The notes under the pieces: model-generated
What the model saw: the letters and a program-made list of their open reading frames with translations, nothing else
What the model was told of the DNA's origin: nothing
Database searches by the model: none
In this document: piece after piece, positions 1-7,297 of the stretch
Layout: each line of letters starts with the position of its first letter
Numbering within the stretch: position 1 is the stretch's first letter
From: COE1 sp965114465
Lineage (GTDB): Bacteria; Bacillota; Clostridia; Lachnospirales; Lachnospiraceae
Reading direction: 5' to 3'
Assembly (NCBI GenBank): GCA_965114465.1
Contig: CBCOYO010000018.1
Location: 1-33,128, forward strand
Length of the DNA stretch: 33,128 bases
Program-made: the position numbers and the translations under genes

Positions 1-72
1 ATCCAGCCCATCGCGAAGCGATTTCCAATGGCTGGATATGTAACAGTTCAATGGGCTATCTGAACTGTTACA
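1..72 (+). repeat. REP-like double-hairpin repeat, copy 1
   Basis: Two hairpins follow each other. The first has the stem ATCCAGCC (1-8) with GGCTGGAT (30-37), with an inner ATCGC/GCGAT stem. The second is a perfect 12-bp stem TGTAACAGTTCA (39-50) with TGAACTGTTACA (61-72) around a 10-base loop. A copy with only two internal differences lies in opposite orientation at 25632-25705. The element may extend beyond the left edge of the window. Confidence 0.85.
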
Positions 73-181
73 AACAAATCCCGACACATATGATTCCATG
101 CACAAACGATATATTGAACTCAAAATTACACTGGCAAGTCTAGGTGTAAATCTGGCAGAGATTGATCGAATTAAACAATAA
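44..181 (+). pseudogene. Possible 3' remnant of an unidentified gene
   Basis: The plus-strand frame is open from 44 to the TAA at 179-181. From the ATG at 98 it reads like an ordinary protein tail (MHKRYIELKITLASLGVNLA, then EIDRIKQ). There is no convincing ribosome site before the ATG. The upstream part of the frame is made of the palindromic repeat at 1-72, and a stop lies at 41-43. The simplest inference is the C-terminal end of a gene cut off by the repeat. A chance open frame is also possible. I do not recognise the family. Confidence 0.3.
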
Positions 182-185
182 TATA

Positions 186-343
186 CTAAGCGTCAAAAAG
201 ACTGGCGCTTAGCATAACAAAATGCACACAGCCGCACGAAGGAAAATTACCGCTTTACAACGTGCGGCTTGCATAGCTGAACGGCAAATCTTTCTGCCGT
301 TCAGTATAACAAAATATACGCTGGTAAACGTTAAAGTTTACCA
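186..343. repeat. Array of four hairpins with conserved linkers
   Basis: Four hairpins lie in a row downstream of the GH18 gene: CTAAGCG/CGCTTAG (186-212), GCCGCACG/CGTGCGGC (231-268), CTGAACGGCA/TGCCGTTCAG (277-304) and TGGTAAAC/GTTTACCA (322-343). The linkers after hairpins 1 and 3 are near copies (AGCATAACAAAATGCA and AGTATAACAAAATATA) and are themselves small palindromes. The unit therefore looks like a two-hairpin module present twice, with a period of about 92 bp. Stems differ in sequence but stay paired. The last hairpin and its flank (ACCAATAACGC) resemble the family C repeat at 27162-27258. It may also serve as transcript end for the GH18 gene. Confidence 0.6.
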
Positions 344-360
344 ATAACGCAAACTCCCAA

Positions 361-1497
361 TTACTTTATAATCTCAAATGTATCCGCAAGCAAAAGCCAA
401 TTTGCCCGAAACAGTTTCATAACCTGCCAGTAACCCATTCCACGCAGCCCATATTCTGTAATTAAATGAAATTTCTCCTTAATGCTTCTCACATCCTCAA
501 ACCACACTTCATGCTGCACGCCATCTTTTTCATAATGGAAAAACGGTGACATTGCAGTCTGATCAAATTCTATGACAGCATTGTTTGCAACAGCAATCTC
601 TACTGCCTCCACGTTCCCGATAGTACGGGCTTTAGAAGTACCTTTCACAAAAGGGAGCGTCCAATCGTATCCATAATTAGGAATCCCTAAATCAATTTTC
701 TCCGTAGGAATTTCTGTAACGGCATATTCCACAACTTCACGCACCTTATTAATCGGCGCTACTGCCATTGGCGGCCCATATGTATATCCCCATTCATAGG
801 TCATTAGCAATACGCTGTCTGCTGCTTCTCCTAACAGTTTATAATCTTTTCCTTCATATAAAAGACCTTTCTGATTCGCGGAAGTTTTTGGTGCAAGCGC
901 TACGGAAACAGGATATCCCAGTGGGGCTGCCTGCGCTCTTACATTGGCGACAAATTCCGCATATGCTACCCGATCCTGCGGCAGAATATACTCAAAATCA
1001 ATGTCTATTCCGGCAAAGCCTTTTACTTCCATTGCTGCAAGCATCTGGTCAATTAGATGCTGTTGTGCTTCCATATTATGTGTAATCTCGCTAATTAAGT
1101 AATTGTTAAACATTCCTGACTGATCAAACGGCGTCAATACCATTAACGGTGCTACACCTTGCAACCATGCTTCATTGATCATCCGACTGTCATCTGTCTG
1201 CGGCGAAACCAATTCTCCATTCACAGTAAATCCATAGGAAAACACAGAAATATTCGTTAAATATGGCAGTGTTTCTGTTAGCACATCATTTCGTATATAA
1301 GGATAGGCATAACCATTAACATAAACTGCTCTTTTTTGACGGATTTGCTCTATTTCTGGTATTAATAACGCCTGCCCAATGGCTAATTGATAAGGCGAAA
1401 CTAACTGATTCGCATAAGCAATCTCTTCCGCATCTACCGCAAAAATTGCTGCTATGCTTTCCAAGCTGTCCCCCTGCTTGACTACATATATCTGCAT
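361..1497 (-). CDS. LysM plus GH18 spore-cortex-type glucosaminidase (SleL/YaaH-like)
   Basis: This 378-residue protein has one LysM module at about residues 3-47 (the YVVKQGDSLESIA type), followed by a GH18 barrel. The catalytic DxDxE motif is GIDIDFE, with D165, D167 and the acid/base E169. LMTYEWG (231-237) and GIPNYGYDW (271-279) are typical of the YaaH/SleL branch. There is no signal peptide, as in SleL, which reaches the spore coat or cortex from the mother cell. By family knowledge it hydrolyses peptidoglycan (muramic-lactam cortex) N-acetylglucosaminyl bonds during germination. Bacillus SleL usually has two LysM modules; this one has a single module. The ATG follows an AAAGGATG ribosome site. 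It is transcribed alone, with a sigma-A-like promoter at 1530-1558. Confidence 0.85.
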   Translation of the reverse strand: MQIYVVKQGDSLESIAAIFAVDAEEIAYANQLVSPYQLAIGQALLIPEIEQIRQKRAVYVNGYAYPYIRNDVLTETLPYLTNISVFSYGFTVNGELVSPQTDDSRMINEAWLQGVAPLMVLTPFDQSGMFNNYLISEITHNMEAQQHLIDQMLAAMEVKGFAGIDIDFEYILPQDRVAYAEFVANVRAQAAPLGYPVSVALAPKTSANQKGLLYEGKDYKLLGEAADSVLLMTYEWGYTYGPPMAVAPINKVREVVEYAVTEIPTEKIDLGIPNYGYDWTLPFVKGTSKARTIGNVEAVEIAVANNAVIEFDQTAMSPFFHYEKDGVQHEVWFEDVRSIKEKFHLITEYGLRGMGYWQVMKLFRANWLLLADTFEIIK

Positions 1498-1529
1498 AAT
1501 AAAATCATCCTTTCCAATCCAATGATATT

Positions 1530-1558
1530 ATTATATTCAGATATTGAAAAAATGTTAC
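1530..1558 (-). promoter_or_regulatory. Candidate promoter of the GH18 gene
   Basis: Read on the minus strand, a -35-like GTAACA (4 of 6) lies 17 bp before a perfect TATAAT, about 35 bases ahead of the start codon. No clear sporulation-sigma (E, G or K) motif was seen, which is slightly unexpected for a spore hydrolase. Confidence 0.45.
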
Positions 1559-1624
1559 GATATCTGCATTTATGAATCCAGAATTATTCTAACGTGCCAA
1601 CTATTGTATACAACTATTATTTTT

Positions 1625-2116
1625 CTAAAAATAACAGTTCTGCCACTGGTATTCTATCGTTCTGTCGGAAGAATGGTATCGCTGTTTTATACTATTCATT
1701 AACCACTCCCCATCTTTTTTCACAAGCCGAAACTGATAATCCAACCCTCCATTCCCCTCAGTTTCTGTATAGACAGTTGCTACTGCGCGGTTTTTATCCA
1801 CCTCGACAGTGTGTCTGCTGCTACGACTCACTGCAAAAAATCGCGGCGGATAAGTAATCCCATAATTCAGCGTTCTTTTTCGCTTTGTCTGTACCTGTGC
1901 ATAAATTTTATCTGCCTCTGCACTATATTTGCTAAATACCTCAGCGCATTCACTGCCTTTAGCGGCTTCAATTAAAGGGTGAAACTGCATCTGCAATCTA
2001 TTTATCTGTTCCATATACGAGAAAATAATATCAAATATAGATTCTACTTCTTCTGTACTTTTTGAATTTGTATCAATATCTTCATTGTGATATGTATTAT
2101 CCACTTGACTTTCCAT
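1625..2116 (-). CDS. NTF2-fold protein, possible orphan immunity protein
   Basis: The product is 163 residues. The C-terminal half is rich in beta strands and charged residues, with a typical NTF2-like block near the end (FRLVKKDGEWLMNSIKQRY). This resembles NTF2-fold immunity proteins of polymorphic toxin systems. The N-terminal half is acidic and helical. No signal peptide or membrane segment is present. The start at 2116 is preferred because AAAGGA lies 7 bases ahead of it; an upstream ATG at 2149 has no ribosome site. No toxin gene is visible nearby. The neighbour upstream is a serine recombinase, so this may be a stray cassette. The function remains a guess from fold resemblance. Confidence 0.55.
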   Translation of the reverse strand: MESQVDNTYHNEDIDTNSKSTEEVESIFDIIFSYMEQINRLQMQFHPLIEAAKGSECAEVFSKYSAEADKIYAQVQTKRKRTLNYGITYPPRFFAVSRSSRHTVEVDKNRAVATVYTETEGNGGLDYQFRLVKKDGEWLMNSIKQRYHSSDRTIEYQWQNCYF

Positions 2117-2189
2117 AACTTTTCCTTTCCCGCACATTCGCAAAAACAATATTTTTTTCTCTTATCAAACAGACTTACCAAACAAATTT

Positions 2190-2225
2190 TTACAACAGAA
2201 ATAACAATTACAACGGAAATAACAA
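2190..2225. repeat. Perfectly adjacent 18-bp tandem repeat
   Basis: TTACAACAGAAATAACAA (2190-2207) is followed directly by TTACAACGGAAATAACAA (2208-2225), one mismatch in 18. It sits between the recombinase stop (2233) and the NTF2-fold gene. It could be a protein-binding site or simple slippage. Confidence 0.7.
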
Positions 2226-2232
2226 TTGTTTG

Positions 2233-2847
2233 TCAAGAATGAAGCAATTCGATTTCCTTCTGCTTTCTTGCACGCCGATAAAATGTATCCGTTGTCAGGT
2301 TACACAGACTTGCCGCCTTCTTTGCTGTAATTTCCTTGGCAAGCCACTTATGGTATATATGTATAAAATTTTTAGGAACCGGATTCTGTGGTCTTCCCAA
2401 ATGCGTTCCTTTCCTTTTGGCTGCTTCTATCCCCTCCTTTTGCCGGCTGCGGATATTATGGCGCTCATTTTCACTTACATAACTTAGCAGCGCCAGCACT
2501 AAATCCGCGATAAACGTTCCCATTAAATCCTTGCCCTTTCTTGTATCTAATAAGGGCATATCTAATACAACAATATCAATTTTCTTCTCTTTGGTTAAAA
2601 TTCTCCACTGCTCCAAAATCTCTTGATAATCTCTGCCAAGGCGGTCAATGCTCTTAATATAAAGTAAATCGTTCTCCTTTAGTTTCTTCAACATTCTCTG
2701 GTACATAGGACGCGCAAAATCTTTTCCTGACTGCTTGTCAATATAAATATTTTTCTTGGGTACTTGCATCTCCTCCATTGCAATTAACTGTCTGCCTTCG
2801 TTTTGTTCCTTTGTGCTGACACGCACATATGCATATGTATTTCCCAT
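2233..2847 (-). CDS. Small serine recombinase (resolvase/invertase family)
   Basis: The 204-residue protein starts with the serine-recombinase signature YAYVRVSTKEQN. S11 is the expected nucleophile, with R9 beside it. The core continues through the conserved IKSIDRLGRDYQEI segment and a long E-helix near ENERHNIRSRQKEGIEAAK. The C-terminal 50 residues form a helix-turn-helix (ITAKKAASLCNLTTDTFYRR). This is the domain order and length of Tn3-type resolvases and DNA invertases, which cut and religate DNA at paired short sites. The ribosome site AAGGAGG lies 13 bases from the ATG, with an overlapping out-of-frame ATG between them. Palindromes just upstream (2879-2918) could be its own site. No transposase is seen beside it. 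Confidence 0.92.
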   Translation of the reverse strand: MGNTYAYVRVSTKEQNEGRQLIAMEEMQVPKKNIYIDKQSGKDFARPMYQRMLKKLKENDLLYIKSIDRLGRDYQEILEQWRILTKEKKIDIVVLDMPLLDTRKGKDLMGTFIADLVLALLSYVSENERHNIRSRQKEGIEAAKRKGTHLGRPQNPVPKNFIHIYHKWLAKEITAKKAASLCNLTTDTFYRRARKQKEIELLHS

Positions 2848-2878
2848 ACTGAATGCATATCCTCCTTTCTTAAAATTA

Positions 2879-2918
2879 GGAACTGTTAAGAAATAACATT
2901 TAATTAGTTCCTTGGAAC
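2879..2918. promoter_or_regulatory. Nested inverted repeats upstream of the recombinase
   Basis: GGAACT (2879-2884) pairs with AGTTCC (2906-2911), extended by TTAA on both sides. The right arm also forms GTTCC-TT-GGAAC (2907-2918). Resolvases often bind and recombine at such dyads next to their own gene, so a res site or operator is plausible. This is inference from position and symmetry only. Confidence 0.4.
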
Positions 2919-3057
2919 AATAAAGTGTATTTTAAGATATCTCTATCATTCCTAGAAGCTATGCAATATGTTGAAAAATACGAAACAGACAAAAACTACT
3001 ATATTCTTCTGTAAGCGGCATATTTGCCAAATTCTAAGAAACCATAACTATTCCCTA

Positions 3058-4170
3058 TTATAAACAATATTGTGCTAATTTCTCATATACGTTCTGTCGT
3101 ACAATTTCATCTGGTGCGTAAATCCTTACGGCTGCCTGCAATGCGATATCACTTACCCCTTGCGCATGAAACCACTGTACTGCTTCCGCTTCTACATCTG
3201 CACTAATACACTTTACCACAATATCATTCAACCCACGAAAGTATCGCATAACTGCACTGTATTCACAGATTCTATCCAGAAAACTACTTCCATACTGCGC
3301 AAGTTCTAAATTTGCCGTTGATACGGCCTGCAAGCAAATCTTACACTCCCCCGTAATATCCGATGCTTCCATTAATACATCTGGTCTTACTTTCAAACAT
3401 TCCGAAAAATACGCTTTCGCACCTGCTGCGTCTTTTTTCTGAAAAAACAATGCCATTTTATCCTTAACTTCTCTGGTTTCCATTTTTTCGCCAATTATCG
3501 CCACTCTGCACTCAAAGGCACGCAGTCCGCGCACAGTCACCCACACATAAAGCAGAAATTCTGAGATAAATCCAAACACTCTTTTATGGTAATCGTCTGC
3601 GAATGTCAAATCAATCCGTTTTTGCAATTCAAAAAATATGGTAAACAGCCACTGGGCATACGCATCAAACAATTCTTTTTTTGCAACCATAATATTTCCA
3701 AAATATGTTTTATTCTGCATAACAAGACGATAAAACGTATCCGCATACTCTGGATAAATTTCCTGTATAATGCGCCCTGTTTCATCCAGTGTGTGAATAT
3801 TGTGGTGTGCCCCAAAACCATAATGATAAGAATTGGGCAGTTCTAATTGTTTGGTTGTTACAATGTCAAAGTTTTGTAAAATTTCCTTATACTCGCTCTC
3901 AGAAAAAACATATCCCTCCTCGTTTGTTAAAAAACGTCGATAATGACAAATTCCCACATAATCCGCACTGTGAAAATTTTTCCACACCCAGTACACGCCG
4001 GATAATTCCGCATAATAACAGTTTAAATTCGAAATATGATCCCCTGTATCGTCCCCCAGATAGCCAAATTCCTCTTTCGCACTGGCATGACCTACATGCA
4101 TTGGAATATACATAGGATCGTTAGGCACTTCAAAACGCTTATGCGTCATCGCAAAAATCCTTACAGACAT
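3058..4170 (-). CDS. DUF4422-type glycosyltransferase-like protein with extra C-terminal domain
   Basis: The 370-residue product opens with the DUF4422 pattern (RIFAMTHKRF, then HVGHAS) and carries the hallmark YVGICHYRRF at 71-80, followed by the Y-G-H-rich segment near YHYGFGAHH. DUF4422 proteins occur in capsule and exopolysaccharide clusters as putative sugar transferases. The domain normally covers about 220-250 residues. Here about 120 further helical residues follow that I do not recognise. No other polysaccharide genes are nearby, so this is a solitary copy. I chose the start at 4170: AAAGGAGG stands 5 bases ahead of it, while the overlapping ATG at 4173 is too close. Upstream in-frame codons are only the palindromic element at 4235-4332. 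Confidence 0.8.
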   Translation of the reverse strand: MSVRIFAMTHKRFEVPNDPMYIPMHVGHASAKEEFGYLGDDTGDHISNLNCYYAELSGVYWVWKNFHSADYVGICHYRRFLTNEEGYVFSESEYKEILQNFDIVTTKQLELPNSYHYGFGAHHNIHTLDETGRIIQEIYPEYADTFYRLVMQNKTYFGNIMVAKKELFDAYAQWLFTIFFELQKRIDLTFADDYHKRVFGFISEFLLYVWVTVRGLRAFECRVAIIGEKMETREVKDKMALFFQKKDAAGAKAYFSECLKVRPDVLMEASDITGECKICLQAVSTANLELAQYGSSFLDRICEYSAVMRYFRGLNDIVVKCISADVEAEAVQWFHAQGVSDIALQAAVRIYAPDEIVRQNVYEKLAQYCL

Positions 4171-4234
4171 CATTACCTCCTTTACTCTATACAAGTAGAG
4201 AAGTTTACTTCCCCTACTCGCACACCGCCGACGC

Positions 4235-4332
4235 GGGGCTGTCGCAATAAGCCTTGATGATACAAGATATTGCATAAAACGCAGCATGGTATTATGCTAT
4301 GTTGTATAAATTCTCCTTAATGCGACACCCCC
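4235..4332 (+). repeat. Family A palindromic element, copy A1
   Basis: A 98-bp element bounded by GGGGCTGTCGCAATAAG and its near inverse CTTAATGCGACACCCCC. It carries an inner ATACAAGATAT near the left end and a weaker matching arm near the right. Three more copies, in the opposite orientation, lie at 20501-20595, 23266-23363 and 25730-25826. It sits between the purA terminator and the DUF4422 gene, so it belongs to the upstream region of the latter. No target duplication is evident. Confidence 0.85.
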
Positions 4333-4365
4333 ATATTTCCTCTGCATCGGCATATGCACAAAAAA

Positions 4366-4403
4366 GGGGCTATCGGCAAATGCGCTCCTTTTCCGACAGC
4401 CCC
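4366..4403 (-). terminator. Family B hairpin B1, terminator of the pur operon
   Basis: On the minus strand GGGGCTGTCGG pairs with CCGATAGCCCC, followed by a run of six T. It lies about 120 bases after the purA stop and is the natural end of the purC-F-B-A transcript. Its outer arm matches the hairpin at 28796-28896. Confidence 0.85.
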
Positions 4404-4429
4404 TCTTTTTCTGCATTTCTATCTTAGAT

Positions 4430-4517
4430 CTTGTCTAAAATCTCATTTCCACCATCTGCATAACGACGCTATAATATCGTATTCACACATCTGGCAAAAA
4501 GCAGATTTAAGACAGGC
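4430..4517. repeat. Long imperfect inverted repeat after purA
   Basis: TGTCTAAAATCT (4432-4443) pairs with AGATTTAAGACA (4503-4514), 11 of 12. About 60 bases lie between the arms, including repeated CATCTG motifs. It begins 8 bases after the purA stop codon. There is no T-run, so it is not a simple terminator. It resembles a miniature palindromic element but is the only copy in the window. Confidence 0.55.
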
Positions 4518-4522
4518 TCTTA

Positions 4523-5812
4523 TTACTTCAATTTGCTTTTCCGATAAATAATATCATCTCTTGCTGGTCCATTGCTAATAAGTGTAATCGGATATCCAAT
4601 CTGCTCTTCGATAAACTCAATATATTTTCTGCAGTTCTCTGGAAGATCCTCATAGTTCTGAATCCCTCTAATATCACTTTTCCAGCCCTTTAGCGTCGTC
4701 AACACAGGTTTTGCCTTTTCCAGCTTTGCCGTAACTGGGAACTGTGTTGTCACCTTGCCGTCAATCTCATATCCTGTACAAACCGGAATTTCATCCAGAT
4801 ATCCCAGCACATCCAAAACGGTAAAGCATACATCCGTTGTTCCCTGCAAACGGCAGCCGTACTTCGATGCCACACAGTCAAACCAACCCATTCTTCTAGG
4901 GCGTCCTGTTGTTGCACCATACTCTCCGCCGTCGCCGCCTCTGCGCCGCAATTCCTCAGCCTCATCACCGAAAATCTCCGAAACAAAAGCGCCTGCACCG
5001 ACTGCTGAAGAATATGCCTTACAGACCGTATAAATCTCCTTAATCTCATATGGCGGGATGCCTGCACCAATTGCACCAAACGCCGCAAGCGTTGATGAGG
5101 AAGTAACCATTGGATAAATTCCATGATCAGGGTCTTTTAATGTCCCAAGCTGCCCTTCTAATAAAATATTTTTTCCTGCCTTTAACGCTTCATCCAAAAA
5201 TTCTGATACATCACATACAAATGGCGCAATCATATCCCGATATTGATGTAAGGTATCTAAAAGTTCATCCGTATTAATTGCAGGCTTATGATACAAATGT
5301 TCCAAAATCACATTTTTCTGCTCTGCGACGCGCTCCACCTTTTCCTTGAGCAGTGCATCATCAAACAATTCACTTACCTGAAAACCAATTTTTGCATACT
5401 TATCCGAATAGAACGGCGCAATACCCGATTTTGTTGAACCAAATGATTTGCCAGCAAGTCGCTCCTCCTCATACTGATCAAAAAGTATATGATACGGCAT
5501 TACAATCTGCGCCCTGTCCGAAACCAAAATCTTTGGCATCGGTACATTTCTGCTTGTGATGGAATTGATCTCCTGCATTAAAACAGGAATATTTAATGCC
5601 ACACCATTCCCAATAATACTGGTGGTATGACTGTAAAACACACCTGACGGAAGTGTATGCAGCGCAAACTTACCATAATTATTTACAATTGTATGTCCTG
5701 CATTTGCTCCTCCCTGAAAGCGGATTACAATGTCAGCCTCGCGGGCAAGCATATCTGTAATCTTCCCCTTTCCTTCATCGCCCCAGTTTGCTCCTACTAC
5801 TGCTTTTACCAT
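4523..5812 (-). CDS. purA: Adenylosuccinate synthase
   Basis: PurA joins IMP and aspartate with GTP to give adenylosuccinate, the first committed step from IMP to AMP, in the cytosol. The 429-residue length is standard. The GTP loop GDEGKGK is at 11-17, with catalytic D12. QGGANAGHTIV carries the catalytic H40. The internal signatures GTLKDPDHGIYPMVTSSST and GRPRRMGWFDCV are intact. It is the last gene of the operon, 20 bases after purB, with a GGGAGGT ribosome site. Two palindromic structures and a terminator follow. Confidence 0.98.
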   Translation of the reverse strand: MVKAVVGANWGDEGKGKITDMLAREADIVIRFQGGANAGHTIVNNYGKFALHTLPSGVFYSHTTSIIGNGVALNIPVLMQEINSITSRNVPMPKILVSDRAQIVMPYHILFDQYEEERLAGKSFGSTKSGIAPFYSDKYAKIGFQVSELFDDALLKEKVERVAEQKNVILEHLYHKPAINTDELLDTLHQYRDMIAPFVCDVSEFLDEALKAGKNILLEGQLGTLKDPDHGIYPMVTSSSTLAAFGAIGAGIPPYEIKEIYTVCKAYSSAVGAGAFVSEIFGDEAEELRRRGGDGGEYGATTGRPRRMGWFDCVASKYGCRLQGTTDVCFTVLDVLGYLDEIPVCTGYEIDGKVTTQFPVTAKLEKAKPVLTTLKGWKSDIRGIQNYEDLPENCRKYIEFIEEQIGYPITLISNGPARDDIIYRKSKLK

Positions 5813-5832
5813 ATTGTATTTACCTCCCGTTT

Positions 5833-7284
5833 TTACACGTTTATTTCAGCCTTAATTCCCAATTCTGCCTTATTCTTCTCCAATACAGGCTGTACTACTT
5901 TTTTAAGGAAATTCTCTACTTGAATCGGAGAACGCCCCACATACTTGGACGGTTCCATTGTAGCCTGTAACTGTTCTAATGTCAAATTAAATTCTGGATC
6001 TGCTGCAATTAATTCCAGTAAATTGTTATCTTTCCCTTCTACTTTTACATTTTTGCCTGCTTCCATAGAAAGTGTCCGAATTTTCTCGTGGAGTTCCTGT
6101 CGGTTGCCGCCGTTTTTAACCGCATCCATCATAATATTCTCTGTTGCCATAAACGGCAGTTCGGCAAGCATATGCTTTGTAATCACCTTGTCATATACCA
6201 CAAGCCCATCCACAACATTTAGACAAAGGTCAAGAATCCCATCAACTGCAAGAAATCCCTCTGGTATCGAAAGACGCTTATTTGCCGAATCGTCCAAAGT
6301 CCGCTCAAACCACTGTGTTGCAGAAGTAATTGCCGGATTTAACGCATCTATCATTACATAGCGTGACAGTGATGCAATCCGCTCCGAACGCATAGGATTT
6401 CTCTTATAAGCCATTGCGGATGAGCCAATCTGATTCTTTTCAAACGGTTCTTCCACCTCTTTTAAATGTTGCAGTAAACGGATATCATTCGACATTTTAT
6501 GCGCACTTGCCGCAATACCTGCCAAAATATTTGCCACTCTTGTATCTACCTTACGGGAATAGGTCTGGCCAGATACCGCATAGCACTCCTGAAATCCCAT
6601 TTTTGCCGCAATCATAGGATCGATTTTATCAATGGTTTCCTGATCCCCATTAAACAATTCCAAAAAACTTGCCTGTGTACCGGTTGTTCCCTTAGAGCCA
6701 AGCAGCTTTAAACTACCTGTCACATATTCCAAATCCTCTAAATCCATTAAAAACTCCTGCAACCAAAGCGTTGCACGCTTCCCTACTGTTGTAGGCTGTG
6801 CGGGTTGAAAATGTGTAAAGGCAAGCGTCGGAAGATTCTTGTATTGATCGGCAAATTTTGCAAGTTCCTCAATTACATTCACCAGCTTTTTATGAACAAG
6901 CTTTAATGCCTCATTCATAATAATAATATCCGTATTATCACCAACATAGCAGGAGGTTGCCCCTAGATGAATAATTCCTGCTGCCTTTGGGCACTGCTGT
7001 CCATATGCATACACATGGCTCATTACATCATGGCGCACAAGTTTCTCGCGTTCCCTTGCCACGTCATAATTAATGTCCTCAGCATGTGCCTTTAACTCGT
7101 CAATCTGCTCCTGTGTAATTACCGGATTACCATTTTCACTTAATCCAAGCTCCATCTCCGTTTCTGCAAGCGCAATCCACAGCCGCCGCCACGTTTTAAA
7201 CTTCATATCCTGTGAAAAAATATACTGCATCTCCTTACTTGCATAACGCTCTGAAAGGGGACTTGTGTATCCGTCTGTACTCAT
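5833..7284 (-). CDS. purB: Adenylosuccinate lyase
   Basis: PurB releases fumarate from adenylosuccinate and from SAICAR, so it serves both the step after PurC and the step after PurA, its two operon partners. The 483-residue protein has the fumarase/aspartase-superfamily signature GSSAMAYKRNP (287-297) with the mobile serine S289. The catalytic histidine region is THFQPAQPTTVGKR (157-170). The form is the longer one of about 480 residues, closer to the eukaryote-like branch than to the 430-residue Bacillus type. The AAAGGAGG ribosome site is well placed, and the gene starts 13 bases after purF ends. Confidence 0.97.
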   Translation of the reverse strand: MSTDGYTSPLSERYASKEMQYIFSQDMKFKTWRRLWIALAETEMELGLSENGNPVITQEQIDELKAHAEDINYDVAREREKLVRHDVMSHVYAYGQQCPKAAGIIHLGATSCYVGDNTDIIIMNEALKLVHKKLVNVIEELAKFADQYKNLPTLAFTHFQPAQPTTVGKRATLWLQEFLMDLEDLEYVTGSLKLLGSKGTTGTQASFLELFNGDQETIDKIDPMIAAKMGFQECYAVSGQTYSRKVDTRVANILAGIAASAHKMSNDIRLLQHLKEVEEPFEKNQIGSSAMAYKRNPMRSERIASLSRYVMIDALNPAITSATQWFERTLDDSANKRLSIPEGFLAVDGILDLCLNVVDGLVVYDKVITKHMLAELPFMATENIMMDAVKNGGNRQELHEKIRTLSMEAGKNVKVEGKDNNLLELIAADPEFNLTLEQLQATMEPSKYVGRSPIQVENFLKKVVQPVLEKNKAELGIKAEINV

Positions 7285-7297
7285 AAATTACCTCCTT

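Noticed and set aside
186..343. Integron attC-like cassette sites
   Set aside because: The hairpins lack the conserved attC core ends and no integron integrase is in the window.
4171..4287. N-terminal extension of the DUF4422 protein
   Set aside because: Most of these codons come from the A1 palindrome and its flank, and the AAAGGAGG site supports the start at 4170.
5945..6361. 138-codon plus-strand frame opposite purB
   Set aside because: It is antisense to a well-conserved enzyme, with no ribosome site or recognisable motif.
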